64,000 bases of DNA from Vibrio sp. 05-20-BW147 (GTDB lineage Bacteria > Pseudomonadota > Gammaproteobacteria > Enterobacterales > Vibrionaceae), in assembly GCF_013369385.1 (NCBI RefSeq), contig NZ_SZTO01000002.1, forward strand, positions 62,001 through 126,000, in the 5' to 3' direction. Below, piece after piece: positions 1 through 9,340 of the stretch. Within the stretch, counting starts at the first letter, position 1; each line of letters opens with the position of its first letter. A program made the position numbers and the translations under genes. The notes under the pieces were generated by a model. That model ran no database searches. It worked only from the letters and a program-made list of their open reading frames with translations, and was not told the origin of the DNA.

Positions 1-357
1 GGTTTCGCGGGTGCGTTATTTGCGCAAACCAACAGTTTTGCCGATGTGACGTCGGGTGTTGGGACCATAGTAGTGGGTTTGGCTGCAGTGATTCTGGGGC
101 AAACGTTGATTCCGGGACGAAAAATTTGGGTTGCCGTTGTCGCGGTCATCGTCGGCTCAGTGCTCTACCGTTTGGCGGTGGCCTTTGCGCTAAGTTCTGG
201 CATGTTTGGTTTGCAAGCGTCGGATCTCAATTTAGTCACCGCAGTGCTGGTTGCCATCGCGTTGATTGCGCCCAAACTAAAAGGCAACATGGTGATAAAA
301 AAGCCCGTTAACTCAGGGGCGAGTGGTGGCAAACAGAAGTCAGGAGGTGCGCTATGA
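1..357 (+). CDS. ABC importer permease, C-terminal part (5' end outside window)
   Basis: The frame is open from base 1 and ends at TGA 355-357, leaving about 118 residues. The visible part is strongly hydrophobic, with three or four membrane segments, and ends in a Lys/Gly/Ser-rich cytoplasmic tail. Its stop overlaps the start of the ATPase gene (ATGA at 354-357), so the two are translationally coupled. The pairing resembles the COG4120 permease / COG1101 ATPase / COG2984 binding-protein family of importers, some of which take up aromatic amino acids. The binding-protein gene would be expected upstream of the window. The substrate cannot be read from this fragment. Confidence 0.8.
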   Translation, partial: GFAGALFAQTNSFADVTSGVGTIVVGLAAVILGQTLIPGRKIWVAVVAVIVGSVLYRLAVAFALSSGMFGLQASDLNLVTAVLVAIALIAPKLKGNMVIKKPVNSGASGGKQKSGGAL

Positions 358-1148
358 TTCGTTTGGAAGATATTCAGGTCACCTTTAATCGAGGCACCAT
401 TTTAGAAAATCGTGCGCTACGTGGTGTCATGCTCGAAGTACCCGAGCATCAGTTTTTGACGGTGATAGGTTCTAACGGGGCGGGTAAATCGACCTTACTT
501 GGCGCAGTGACAGGTGAAACGCCTATGGTGGGCGGCAAAGTATTGATCGATGACGTCGATGTGACATCACAAACGGTTGACCAACGAGCCTCTCTTTGTG
601 CACGGGTGTTCCAAGACCCGCTTGCAGGCACCTGTGGCGCGTTAACCATTGAAGAAAACATGGCGCTCGCGTACATGCGTGGAAAAAAGCGAGGTTGGCA
701 CTTATCGCTCTCAGCAAAGCGTCGCAAACTGTTCCAAGAGCGGATCAGTATTTTGGGGCTAGGGTTAGAAGATCGTTTGGGTGACAGTATTGGTCTTCTT
801 TCTGGCGGACAACGTCAGGCAGTAAGCCTTGTGATGGCCACATTGTCAGACAGCAAACTGTTACTGCTTGATGAGCATACAGCAGCACTTGATCCCCGCA
901 TGGCGGCATTCATCATTGATCTCACCAAACGGATCGTCAGAGAGTTTAACCTGACCGTTATGATGGTGACGCACTCGATGAAAGACGCGTTGGCGTGTGG
1001 CGATCGCACGGTCATGCTGCACCAAGGTGAAATTGTGCTGGATGTCGCTGGTGAGCAGCGAGAGGGGATGCAGGTGAAAGATCTCCTCGAGATGTTCTCT
1101 AAAGTGCGTGGCGAAGAGTTGGCCGACGATAGCTTGTTGCTCAATTAG
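354..1148 (+). CDS. ABC transporter ATP-binding protein (COG1101-like)
   Basis: 264 residues. Walker A GSNGAGKST is at residues 39-47, the Q-loop Gln at 87, the signature LSGGQ at 149-153, and Walker B LLLLDE ends at 174, followed by HTAALDP. The LDEHTAALDP variant after Walker B is typical of the COG1101 ATPases that pair with COG4120 permeases. It should energise uptake by the permease whose stop codon overlaps its start. A Shine-Dalgarno AGGAGG lies just upstream at about 341-346. Substrate is not determined; other members are linked to tryptophan or tyrosine uptake. Confidence 0.9.
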   Translation: MIRLEDIQVTFNRGTILENRALRGVMLEVPEHQFLTVIGSNGAGKSTLLGAVTGETPMVGGKVLIDDVDVTSQTVDQRASLCARVFQDPLAGTCGALTIEENMALAYMRGKKRGWHLSLSAKRRKLFQERISILGLGLEDRLGDSIGLLSGGQRQAVSLVMATLSDSKLLLLDEHTAALDPRMAAFIIDLTKRIVREFNLTVMMVTHSMKDALACGDRTVMLHQGEIVLDVAGEQREGMQVKDLLEMFSKVRGEELADDSLLLN

Positions 1149-1190
1149 TTTTTATCTACGCCCTACGCGTCCTCCTACCGATAGTGATCT

Positions 1191-1228
1191 CCCCTTGAAA
1201 AATAACGTGATTTTTATTTCTCAAGGGG
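1191..1228 (+). repeat. Inverted repeat / stem-loop between the ABC operon and malZ
   Basis: CCCCTTGAAAAATA (1191-1204) pairs with TATTTCTCAAGGGG (1215-1228) with one mismatch across a 10-base loop. No T-run follows on either strand, so a simple intrinsic terminator is not well supported. It lies 62 bases before the chosen malZ start, so it could be an operator or a leader hairpin. Confidence 0.6.
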
Positions 1229-1290
1229 GGATGTTGCCCAGCGCTGTGCTTTTAGAATGGTATGAAATACCGATTAAAAGAGTACTCCCA

Positions 1291-3129
1291 ATGACCCTAC
1301 CTTTTCTTTTTCATGCGCAAACGCCGGATTATTTCCGCGTTGAGAATCAAATCGCTCACGTTACCTTGAGAACTAAGCCTGAAGGAATTCAAGCCATCTA
1401 CCTGCGGCACGAGCCTGACAATGAAGAGTACTTAGTAGAAATGCAGCGAGTCTCTAAGTTAGGGGAACTCGATGGCTGGCAAGCGTCATTCCCTTTGAAT
1501 AAAGACCGAGAGATCACCCAGTATGTTTTCAAAGTGATCACAGAAGGTGCCACCGTCTGGTTAGACGCTCGTGGCGTACAGAAACGGATGCCAGGCAGCG
1601 AGTACCATTTCAAATACAACCAATCTCATCAGCCGCCAGAGTGGGTGAGTGAGCAGATTTTCTACCAAATTTTCCCTGATCGCTTCTGTAATGGTAACCC
1701 AGAGATCAGCGTTAGAAGTGGCGAATATTCGGTAAAAAATGGCACACGTCCTGTGGTCGCAAAAGAGTGGGGAGTAGCCGTTGATAAACACAATGGCTAT
1801 GGGGGTTGTGAGTTTTATGGCGGGGATTTGGCTGGCATTCGCAGCAAACTGGATTACCTGCAAACCTTAGGCGTGACAGCGCTCTATCTCAATCCAATTT
1901 TTTCGGCGCCAAGCAATCACAAATACGACACCACCGATTACTTAACCATTGATCCGCATTTGGGAAGCAACCAAGAGTTTGCAGAGTTGAGCGAAGCGCT
2001 TCATCAACGCGGTATGAAAATTGTGCTTGATGCTGTTTTCAATCACACCTCATGTGAGCACCCTTGGTTTGACAAAAATGGGGTAGGTGAGATGGGGGCC
2101 TATCACCACATCGAATCGCCGTATCGCCACTATTATTTTTTCGAAGACGGTAGCCAAAATTATATTGGCTGGAAGGGCGTTGACAGCTTACCAGTACTGA
2201 ATTTTGAAAATGCGGAGGTACGTAATTACATTTATGCCAGCGAACACGCGGCCATTCGCCACTGGTTGAAAGCACCTTATCGAATCGATGGTTGGCGTTT
2301 TGACGTGATCCACATGCTTGGAGAAGGTGAAGGGGCGCGCAACAATGCCTACTATGTTAAGCAGTTCCGCAATGCGACTAAACAAGAAAACCCTCAAGCT
2401 TATGTATTGGGGGAGCATTTCTTTGAGGCGAGCAAGTGGCTCCAAGGCGATCAAGAAGACGGCTCGATGAATTACTACGGCTTTGCGCATCCAGTGAGAG
2501 CATTATTGGCCAAAAAAGACATTGCCTACCATCCTATTGAGATCGACTGCATCGACTTTGTTGATTGGCTAAATGAATCACGCGCTAAAGTACCTTGGCT
2601 TAACCAGCTCAGCCAGTTCAATCAACTCGACAGCCACGACACCGCACGTTTTATTACCTTGTTGGAAAATGACCAAGCGCGCATGAACATTGCTCTCGGC
2701 TTGCTGTTCACTTATGTCGGAACCCCTTGTATCTATTATGGTAGTGAAGTTGGACAGGAAGGTGAGAATGACCCAGATAACCGCCGCTGTTTCCCGTGGG
2801 AGCGTGTTGGTCATGTGGAGACATTCCAATATCACCAACGTCTAATTGAACTTCGCAAAACGTCTAAGGCGCTGCAGCAAGGATCGATCCAATTTTTGCA
2901 TGTTGAGCCAACGTCGTTCAGTTTTGCTCGTCAGTATGGTGACGACACTCTGCTTGTGATGGTCAACTTAGATACGAAGGCATGTTGTATGACGCTGCCA
3001 ATTTGGCAACTTGGAAAGTCGCAAGGACGTCTGATTTCCCTATTGGGTAATGAAAGTGCTTTGCAAGTAAATGGTAAAGTTGTGGTTAATATCTCTTCTG
3101 AATCCATTCAAATTTGGCAACTTGAGTGA
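1291..3129 (+). CDS. malZ: Maltodextrin glucosidase MalZ (GH13)
   Basis: 612 residues from ATG 1291; E. coli MalZ has about 605. It removes glucose from the reducing end of maltodextrins in the cytoplasm. An N-terminal beta-sandwich-type domain (about 1-115) is followed by the GH13 barrel. Region I DAVFNH is at 247-252, the nucleophile Asp338 sits in GWRFDV, the acid/base Glu375 in LGEHF, and Asp450 in LDSHD. Segments such as FYQIFPDRF, EFYGGDL and FNQLDSHDTARF match the E. coli protein closely from memory. The frame is open further upstream, with a GTG inside the ABC gene and an ATG at 1231, but homology begins at MTLPF, so 1291 is preferred. The Shine-Dalgarno there is weak. A terminator follows at 3182. 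Confidence 0.92.
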   Translation: MTLPFLFHAQTPDYFRVENQIAHVTLRTKPEGIQAIYLRHEPDNEEYLVEMQRVSKLGELDGWQASFPLNKDREITQYVFKVITEGATVWLDARGVQKRMPGSEYHFKYNQSHQPPEWVSEQIFYQIFPDRFCNGNPEISVRSGEYSVKNGTRPVVAKEWGVAVDKHNGYGGCEFYGGDLAGIRSKLDYLQTLGVTALYLNPIFSAPSNHKYDTTDYLTIDPHLGSNQEFAELSEALHQRGMKIVLDAVFNHTSCEHPWFDKNGVGEMGAYHHIESPYRHYYFFEDGSQNYIGWKGVDSLPVLNFENAEVRNYIYASEHAAIRHWLKAPYRIDGWRFDVIHMLGEGEGARNNAYYVKQFRNATKQENPQAYVLGEHFFEASKWLQGDQEDGSMNYYGFAHPVRALLAKKDIAYHPIEIDCIDFVDWLNESRAKVPWLNQLSQFNQLDSHDTARFITLLENDQARMNIALGLLFTYVGTPCIYYGSEVGQEGENDPDNRRCFPWERVGHVETFQYHQRLIELRKTSKALQQGSIQFLHVEPTSFSFARQYGDDTLLVMVNLDTKACCMTLPIWQLGKSQGRLISLLGNESALQVNGKVVVNISSESIQIWQLE

Positions 3130-3181
3130 CACTTAGCGCTCAATCCATTAATATTCGTTTAATTCCTAAATAAATGACACC

Positions 3182-3221
3182 AGCCCTTTGACGTTCAGAG
3201 TCGTCAAAGGGCTTCGTTTAT
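3182..3221 (+). terminator. Intrinsic terminator after malZ
   Basis: A perfect 12-bp stem, AGCCCTTTGACG (3182-3193) with CGTCAAAGGGCT (3202-3213), has an 8-base loop and is followed by an imperfect T-rich stretch (tcgttta). It separates malZ from the diguanylate cyclase gene. Confidence 0.7.
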
Positions 3222-3240
3222 CGGCAATCATGGTTATCGA

Positions 3241-4734
3241 ATGAGTATTAAAAGACAATTTAGCCGACGCTTTGTGGTTTTGTTTCCTGCGTTGATTTTT
3301 TTTACTGTGATGTGTATCACGGTAAAAAGCTATTACGATTCGGTAAACCGAAACATTGCTGAAGAGTATGATCGTATCAATAGAACGCTGAATCGAAGTG
3401 TAAAAATGTTAGCGGCCTTGGAGTACAGTTTTAGCAACTATACCAATGGTGGCTATTCCATCTTAAGTCATCACAACTCAAAAATAGAAAATGGACTTTG
3501 CTTCATTTGGCCAATAGATCCACTACTAAGAGCAGAAGGCATGGTTGAAGATCAACCTGATGTGGATATTAACTACATGTTGGTTGGCGATACCTCATTG
3601 TGTGAGTTAAATAGCGAGCTCAGTTTGCATGCCAGCAATAAGATGAGTTTTGCACCGTCGCTTTCTTTTCTTCATGACATAGAACCTTTTGTCGTCGGCA
3701 TTCTTTATGTCGATGAGCAGGGGTATCTCATGACTTCTCCAGACAGCTATGCTAACACTTTCACTACTGAACTGTTAAATACACTCAAAGCAAGACCATT
3801 TTGGCAAAAAACCGCCAACTCTGCGGGGAAGGTAACGTTCTCCGGACCGGGTTATGAAATCAATGTAGGTGCCGTTGATAGCGAAAGCCGTTACTCACTA
3901 ACGATCCCTGTTTTTGATCATGGCAAGCACAAAGGCATGTTGATGATGACGCTCGATACTACGTCATTATTGCAAAGTAACAAGCGGTTGGGTGGAAGCA
4001 TTCATTTTGCGAATCTAAGCAGACCGTTGCCAAAGAACGCATTGCTTGTCAAAGACGTGGAACAGCCAAGGGTAGTGGATAATCACGCGCTATACTATGG
4101 GTTTTCGTGGCAGCAAGAACTACAAAACTTTTTTGTTTATGAACGATACAGTGTGATTGCCGCGGTATTTATTTACTTACTTTCCACGTTTACTCTGTTT
4201 TTGGTGAATACGCGCACCGAGCGTCAGTATTTTAAAGAGCTCGCCACCAAAGATCCGATGACAGGGTTGTTAAATCGGCGCGGGATGCAAGCGGTATGGC
4301 GTAATAAAATTTCTAAGAAAAAGATTGCGCTTGCAGTGTTCGACATTGACGACTTTAAATCGATCAATGATAGCCATGGCCATGATGTGGGCGATGAAGC
4401 GATCAAATTAGTGGCCAATTGCATTAAAGACAATATTCGCCAATGCGATGTTGCATCTCGATTTGGCGGTGAAGAGTTTGTCATTACCCTTTATGGCGAT
4501 GAGTGCGATGGCATGGAGAAAGTACTAGCGAGAGTTCGTGAAGCCGTTAATGAACGGTCACCTCAAGTGGTGAGACACGGTTTTACCATTTCAGCAGGCG
4601 TGGTGATACGTGAAATGGGCGCAGGTGACAGCTTTGACGCTTTATTCAAAGCTGCCGATGACAGTCTTTACCAAGCGAAAAATAGTGGTAAAGACAAAAT
4701 TGTTTACTGTGCCACCTCGAGCTGTTCGCGATAG
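3241..4734 (+). CDS. Membrane diguanylate cyclase (GGDEF) with a large periplasmic domain
   Basis: 497 residues. One membrane segment lies near residues 11-29 and a second near 303-322. The roughly 270 residues between them should be periplasmic; I do not recognise the fold, though a Cache-like sensor is possible. The C-terminal GGDEF domain (about 335-490) has the active motif GGEEF at 409-413 and an intact inhibitory-site motif RQCD at 400-403, so it should make c-di-GMP with product inhibition. No EAL domain is present. The Shine-Dalgarno before ATG 3241 is poor. The 3' end overlaps convergent dusC by 31 bp. Confidence 0.88.
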   Translation: MSIKRQFSRRFVVLFPALIFFTVMCITVKSYYDSVNRNIAEEYDRINRTLNRSVKMLAALEYSFSNYTNGGYSILSHHNSKIENGLCFIWPIDPLLRAEGMVEDQPDVDINYMLVGDTSLCELNSELSLHASNKMSFAPSLSFLHDIEPFVVGILYVDEQGYLMTSPDSYANTFTTELLNTLKARPFWQKTANSAGKVTFSGPGYEINVGAVDSESRYSLTIPVFDHGKHKGMLMMTLDTTSLLQSNKRLGGSIHFANLSRPLPKNALLVKDVEQPRVVDNHALYYGFSWQQELQNFFVYERYSVIAAVFIYLLSTFTLFLVNTRTERQYFKELATKDPMTGLLNRRGMQAVWRNKISKKKIALAVFDIDDFKSINDSHGHDVGDEAIKLVANCIKDNIRQCDVASRFGGEEFVITLYGDECDGMEKVLARVREAVNERSPQVVRHGFTISAGVVIREMGAGDSFDALFKAADDSLYQAKNSGKDKIVYCATSSCSR

Positions 4735-5660
4735 CGATGCAGATGCTCAACGATGCTTTCCACTTGCGTCAAGGTGCGAATGTCGCGGAATAGGTCAGCC
4801 GCTTGTGGGTACGCTTGGCGCAAATAAGCAAACCACTGCTTGATACGATTTGGGTAATATTTCCCTTTGTCGCCACGCACTTCGTATTGGGTGTATTTGA
4901 GCAATAAATCCACCACTTCGTGCCACGGCATTGCTCGGTGATTGTGCTTAACGATATTACCTAGATTCGGCACGTTTAATGCGCCACGGCACACCATCAA
5001 AGAATCGATGCCAGTGGTTTCAATGCAGGCTTGACCGTCGGCATAGTTCCAGATTTCGCCATTTGCAATCAAAGGAATCGTGGAACGTTGGCGGATTTGG
5101 TCAATGTAATCCCATTTGATTTCACTCGCTTTATAGCCGCCAGCTTTGGTTCTTGCATGGACGGTTAATTCATCCGCTTTGCCTTGCTCTACCGCGTCCA
5201 CAATTTCGAAACAATCTTCCGGGTTTTCCCAACCCAAACGAATTTTGGCGGAAACTGGAATGTGCGAGGGCACTGCATCACGACACGCTTTGACCACTTG
5301 ATAGATCAGTTCCGGGTGTTGCAGCAGCGCTGCGCCCCCTTTGCTCTGATTGACCATTTTTGCCGGACAACCAAAGTTGAGATCGATACCATGCGCACCG
5401 AGCTGCGCGGCGCGGATAGCATTTTCGGCCATCCAATGGGGATCTTGGCCTAACAGCTGCACTTTGACAGGCACACCATTTTTTGTTTTTGACCCTTGTT
5501 TCAGTTCAGGGCAGAGGCGATAAAACACATGGTCTGGGAGTGGTTGGCTGACAACGCGAACAAACTCAGTGACACAAAAATCGTAATCATTGATTTCGGT
5601 AAGCATCTCTCGCATCAGGTGGTCGAGCACACCTTCCATCGGTCCCAATATCACGCGCAT
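4704..5660 (-). CDS. dusC: tRNA-dihydrouridine(16) synthase DusC
   Basis: 318 residues, the usual length. This flavin enzyme reduces U16 in tRNA with NADPH. The N-terminal [13 protein letters not shown] is the FMN-binding start of the barrel, and the catalytic cysteine is Cys98 in NFGCPA, the same position as in E. coli DusC. The [11 protein letters not shown] segment in the phosphate-binding part of the barrel is also seen. It runs opposite to the diguanylate cyclase and overlaps its last 31 bases, which is unusual but leaves both reading frames intact. Confidence 0.92.
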   Translation of the reverse strand: MRVILGPMEGVLDHLMREMLTEINDYDFCVTEFVRVVSQPLPDHVFYRLCPELKQGSKTKNGVPVKVQLLGQDPHWMAENAIRAAQLGAHGIDLNFGCPAKMVNQSKGGAALLQHPELIYQVVKACRDAVPSHIPVSAKIRLGWENPEDCFEIVDAVEQGKADELTVHARTKAGGYKASEIKWDYIDQIRQRSTIPLIANGEIWNYADGQACIETTGIDSLMVCRGALNVPNLGNIVKHNHRAMPWHEVVDLLLKYTQYEVRGDKGKYYPNRIKQWFAYLRQAYPQAADLFRDIRTLTQVESIVEHLHRYREQLEVAQ

Positions 5661-5819
5661 CTTTATTCTGGCCTCTCAAAAAATGAGGCGCGATTGTAGC
5701 GATTCACCGAGAGCTTGTCACGAGAAGAGGCAAGGAGAGAGGCTTTTCATGATTTAATCCCCCCATTTACTTTGCTTAGGTATATAATCCGGCCAAATTG
5801 AACAACAAGTGTTTCAACG

Positions 5820-6428
5820 ATGCAATATCAATTAATTGAACTCAATGACGCTTCCAGCCAAGCTTCTGCTTGGTTTATTGAAGGCGCGGTTTTAGCGGCG
5901 AACTTAACGATTCAACCGACCGATCCTGATACTTGGTTAACCGAGTTGCTGGGGGATGTGTCTGCCGAGCTTCGCGCGGCTGTGACGGAGCAAATTCATA
6001 AGCAGCATAATCGGATTTTACGCAATGAATATTCATTGCTCGAACTCGTAAGCGATAAAAGAGATAACTTGGCCGACTTTTCTGAAGGTTTTATGTCTTT
6101 GTGGCCAAAAGTTGAAGAGCAATGGCAATCCGCCATCGTCAATGACGGCACTCAACGCATGATGCAGGCGCTCTTTACCAGCTTTATGTTGGCTATTGAT
6201 GAAGAGGGTACTCAACAGCAAATGCGCGCTGCAGGAATTGAAGCGCCCCCCGCTTTGAGCGATTTCATTGGCCAAATGGATTTGATGATCAACGAAGTGG
6301 CGCTTGCCGCCGATGAACTGATGGTTGGCAACAAATCACAAAGTTTGAATCCTTTCAAAGGAGTAGGGCGAAACGACCCTTGTCCTTGTCAAAGTGGCAA
6401 AAAATTCAAACAGTGTTGTGGCCAATAA
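5820..6428 (+). CDS. UPF0149/YecA-family protein with C-terminal SEC-C zinc motif
   Basis: 202 residues. The N-terminal about 170 residues resemble the helical UPF0149 (YecA/YgfB) family. The last 20 residues hold a SEC-C motif, [17 protein letters not shown], with the C-x-C-x8-C-C zinc ligands found at the SecA C-terminus. E. coli YecA shares this layout and binds zinc and ribosomes, so a SecA-like ribosome association is an inference. A TATAAT -10 hexamer lies at 5783-5788 without a convincing -35. It ends at a bidirectional terminator shared with dsbB. Confidence 0.82.
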   Translation: MQYQLIELNDASSQASAWFIEGAVLAANLTIQPTDPDTWLTELLGDVSAELRAAVTEQIHKQHNRILRNEYSLLELVSDKRDNLADFSEGFMSLWPKVEEQWQSAIVNDGTQRMMQALFTSFMLAIDEEGTQQQMRAAGIEAPPALSDFIGQMDLMINEVALAADELMVGNKSQSLNPFKGVGRNDPCPCQSGKKFKQCCGQ

Positions 6429-6440
6429 TCAACAAGCGAC

Positions 6441-6478
6441 AAAAAAACAGCCGACTCTGAATGAGTCGGCTGTTTTTT
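6441..6478. terminator. Bidirectional terminator between the SEC-C gene and dsbB
   Basis: The stem CAGCCGACTC / GAGTCGGCTG (6448-6457 with 6463-6472) is flanked by A7 on the left and T6 on the right, so it can stop transcription from both converging genes. Confidence 0.9.
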
Positions 6479-6506
6479 CTAACTGCAATCCGAGTCAGCG
6501 TCGGAA

Positions 6507-7025
6507 CTATTTTGATTTGAAAAACTGAGCAATAACGATAAATGCGAGCGCCACTAGGTTGCCAGCAAAAATAATCACCAACCATTGTGGCATCGAAAGT
6601 GTCATGAACTGCCATACGATTTTGCTACAGTCGCCATAGGCTTCAAACATCCAAGGCGCCCATTGATTCAGTGGAGCCCAATCTGGGAAGGTGACGAACA
6701 GATCACAAGTAGCAAAAGGCGATGGATTAAACTGGTAATCAACGTGTTGTAATGACAACGCCAACCCTTTGTAAGCACTGGCTCCCCAAGCCGCCAAACC
6801 TAACCAACGAACAAGTGGGTTATTGGGTGCAATCAGGCCAAAGAGTGCCGCGCCACCCACGCCAAGCATCGCCACGCGCTCATAAATACACATCACACAG
6901 GGTGACAGCATCATCACATGCTGAAAGAACAGCGCCGCTCCCTCAAAAAAGACCACGAAGAATAGCAATAGCAGCCATGAGATTCTGTTTTTTGAAAACT
7001 GATTGAGTGATGCAAATAAATTCAC
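6507..7025 (-). CDS. dsbB: Disulfide bond formation protein B
   Basis: 172 residues from GTG 7025; E. coli DsbB has 176. This inner-membrane protein reoxidises DsbA and passes electrons to quinone. Four membrane segments are seen, with the first periplasmic pair in the form PCVMC and a second pair in the loop between segments three and four (ATCDLF and YGDC). A TTG at 7049 opens the same frame, but it abuts the nhaB terminator and has no Shine-Dalgarno, whereas GTG 7025 is preceded by AAAGGA at an 8-base spacing. It lies downstream of nhaB on the same strand; the strong terminator between them suggests separate transcription or read-through. Confidence 0.92.
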   Translation of the reverse strand: MNLFASLNQFSKNRISWLLLLFFVVFFEGAALFFQHVMMLSPCVMCIYERVAMLGVGGAALFGLIAPNNPLVRWLGLAAWGASAYKGLALSLQHVDYQFNPSPFATCDLFVTFPDWAPLNQWAPWMFEAYGDCSKIVWQFMTLSMPQWLVIIFAGNLVALAFIVIAQFFKSK

Positions 7026-7050
7026 TTCTAAAATCCTTTGTATGTTCAAT

Positions 7051-7080
7051 AAAAAAGCTCTGAATACTCAGAGCTTTTTA
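7051..7080 (-). terminator. Terminator after nhaB
   Basis: AAAGCTCTGA / TCAGAGCTTT forms a stem around a short loop, with A-runs and T-runs on both sides. On the minus strand it sits between the nhaB stop and the dsbB start. Confidence 0.85.
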
Positions 7081-7112
7081 TCTCGGATAAGTTTCTTTAG
7101 CAAACTAAAAAT

Positions 7113-8702
7113 TTAATGTCCGCCAGAAACTGCGTGAGTTGCCTCACCCACATGGTGAGCAATCCAACCTGCGTCGTAAAACCAAGCTGTCATAGGCTCA
7201 AGTAAGAAGACGATGCCGAACAAGCCAACCAGAGCCAGTACAATCGTGTATGGCAGAGCCATGATAACCATCTTGCCGTAAGACAGACGAATCAATGGTG
7301 CGAGTGCTGAAGTCAACAAGAATAGGAACGCCGCTTGGCCGTTTGGTGTGGCCACTGAAGGTAAGTTAGTACCTGTGTTAATCGCGACCGCAAGCAAATC
7401 AAACTGATCGCGAGTCACTAAACCTTCCACCAAGGCGCTTTTCACTTCATTGATGTAGACCGTGCCAACAAAGACGTTGTCTGACACCATCGAAAGCAAA
7501 CCGTTTGCTACGTAGAACATCGCCAACTGTGTGCCTTTGTCTTCCACTGCAAGCACTGCGTCGATAACTGGCTTAAACAACTCTTGGTCGATGATTACCG
7601 CCACGATAGAGAAGAAAACCGCAAGAAGTGCCGTAAATGGCAGTGCTTCTTCAAACGCTTTACCAAGAGAGTGCTCTTCGATAACACCTGTAAATGCGGT
7701 TGCTAAAATGATCACCGACAGGCCGATCAAACCCACTGCCGCAAGATGCAGTGCTAGGCCAACAATCAACCAAACTGCAATGAGACTTTGAACCCACAGC
7801 TTTGCAACGTCTTGATTGGTTCGAGCCTTACGCTCTTCGTTATCAAACTCAACAAGAATATGGCGAACGTTGTCAGGTAACTCAGCGCCATAGCCAAACA
7901 CTTTCAGTTTTTCTATCGCAAAACAGGTGAGCAAACCACAGATGAAAACAGGTAAAGTGACGGGAGACATGCGAATTAAAAACTCGCCGAATAGCCAGCT
8001 TGCTTGATCAGCGATGATCAAGTTTTGAGGTTCACCCACCATGGTGGTAACACCACCGAGCGCAGTACCGACACCGGCATGCATCAGTAATGAACGCAAG
8101 AAAGCACGGTAGTTTTCCAAATCATCGCGGGTCAGTTCAGTAAGGTGTTCATCTTGGGTATGATCGTGATCAGTACTGACGCCCTTACCCGATGCCACTT
8201 TGTGATAAATTGAATAAAAGCCGACTGCTACGCTGATGACAACCGCGATAACAGTTAGTGCATCCAAAAATGCTGACAAGAAAGCCGCTGCAAAGCAAAA
8301 CGCGAGTGATAGGAGAGCTTTTGAGCGAATACCTAACAAAATCTTGGTAAAGATGAATAGCAACAATTGCTTCATGAAGTAGATACCTGCCACCATAAAG
8401 ACAAGCAGTAACAGTACTTCGATATTCGCTACGAGTTCGTGTTTGACTTGATCTGCACTTGTCATGCCAATCACAACAGCCTGAATTGCGAGTAAGCCGC
8501 CAGGTTGAAGAGGATAACATTTAAGCGCCATCGCTAAAGTGAAAATAAATTCCACAACAAGCAACCAGCCAGCTATAAATGGATCAACCAAGAAAAAAAC
8601 AATCGGGTTAATGATTAAAAAAGAAATGATGGCAATTTTATACCAATCAGGCGCCTTACCTAGAAAATTCTTGATAAAAGCGTTTCCGAGCGACATCGGC
8701 AT
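7113..8702 (-). CDS. nhaB: Na+/H+ antiporter NhaB
   Basis: 529 residues with about 12 hydrophobic segments. It extrudes sodium in exchange for protons across the inner membrane. The opening [22 protein letters not shown] and the [16 protein letters not shown] segment are characteristic of NhaB. The cytoplasmic loop around residues 170-190 is rich in His, Asp and Glu. ATG 8702 is preceded by AAGAGA. It is divergent from fadR, as in E. coli. For a marine or brackish bacterium, sodium export is a core function. Confidence 0.95.
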   Translation of the reverse strand: MPMSLGNAFIKNFLGKAPDWYKIAIISFLIINPIVFFLVDPFIAGWLLVVEFIFTLAMALKCYPLQPGGLLAIQAVVIGMTSADQVKHELVANIEVLLLLVFMVAGIYFMKQLLLFIFTKILLGIRSKALLSLAFCFAAAFLSAFLDALTVIAVVISVAVGFYSIYHKVASGKGVSTDHDHTQDEHLTELTRDDLENYRAFLRSLLMHAGVGTALGGVTTMVGEPQNLIIADQASWLFGEFLIRMSPVTLPVFICGLLTCFAIEKLKVFGYGAELPDNVRHILVEFDNEERKARTNQDVAKLWVQSLIAVWLIVGLALHLAAVGLIGLSVIILATAFTGVIEEHSLGKAFEEALPFTALLAVFFSIVAVIIDQELFKPVIDAVLAVEDKGTQLAMFYVANGLLSMVSDNVFVGTVYINEVKSALVEGLVTRDQFDLLAVAINTGTNLPSVATPNGQAAFLFLLTSALAPLIRLSYGKMVIMALPYTIVLALVGLFGIVFLLEPMTAWFYDAGWIAHHVGEATHAVSGGH

Positions 8703-9340
8703 GATAAATCTCTTATTAACTTATATATGAATAGACACTACAACATAGTGCTTAAGCCTATGCTTTAAAGAAGAAATATCTATCTTTATAAACAATAACT
8801 TAGAAAAACAACAATCCTTGTGAAAATGTAGTCTTGCCAAGTTACTTCCCTTGAACTTAAGCACCGCTCTTTTTTCGCCCGCAACTGTACTCTCAAGTAA
8901 CATTTAGTCAACAGGAAATCCCAATCCTGTCTTCATTTGCTGACTTAATTTCGCAAAACGCGATCGAAGTAGCACAAGTATATCATGCAAACTATGCAAA
9001 AGTTCGCTTATCATCATAATTTACGTTCAAAGCATAAAAAAGTTAATTTAAGAAAGAGTATTAATCGATTAACTCAATTTTAATTTGCAATTTATGAATT
9101 TAAAAATGTGACCTATTACCCTTTATTTGTTCTAGCTTTGTGCATGGCCTTCCCACTGTAAAATGTATTTTTTGACGACTTCCAGATTCAGCAAAGACAT
9201 TTTTTGCTCATTTTAACTTAGAGTGTTTGCTCTATATTGCGAATTGGTTGCATTTTGTGATAGTAAATTTTCGCAAATGAAGAAGTAGTGGTATGATGAG
9301 TGCCATTCGACCCAAAACAAATATTGGAACAACAAATATA
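8703..9340. other. Long nhaB-fadR divergent intergenic region
   Basis: 638 bases, AT-rich, with no convincing gene. It must hold the nhaB promoter (minus strand) and the fadR promoter (an extended -10 at 9289-9297). The length is more than two promoters need, so extra regulatory sites or a small RNA are possible, but I see no clear terminator-flanked unit. Confidence 0.5.
9289..9297 (+). promoter_or_regulatory. Probable extended -10 promoter of fadR
   Basis: TGGTATGAT fits the TGn-TATnAT extended -10 pattern. A weak -35 (TTTCGC at 9269-9274) lies 17 bases upstream. A start near 9304 gives a leader of about 37 bases to ATG 9341 and argues against the upstream in-frame ATG at 9293. Confidence 0.5.

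Noticed and set aside
5766..5788. Full sigma-70 promoter before the SEC-C gene
   Set aside because: Only the TATAAT is convincing; the best -35-like hexamer has a spacing of 11, too short.
9293..9340. Upstream in-frame start of fadR adding 16 residues
   Set aside because: The ATG overlaps the probable -10 element and gives a protein longer than known Vibrio FadR.
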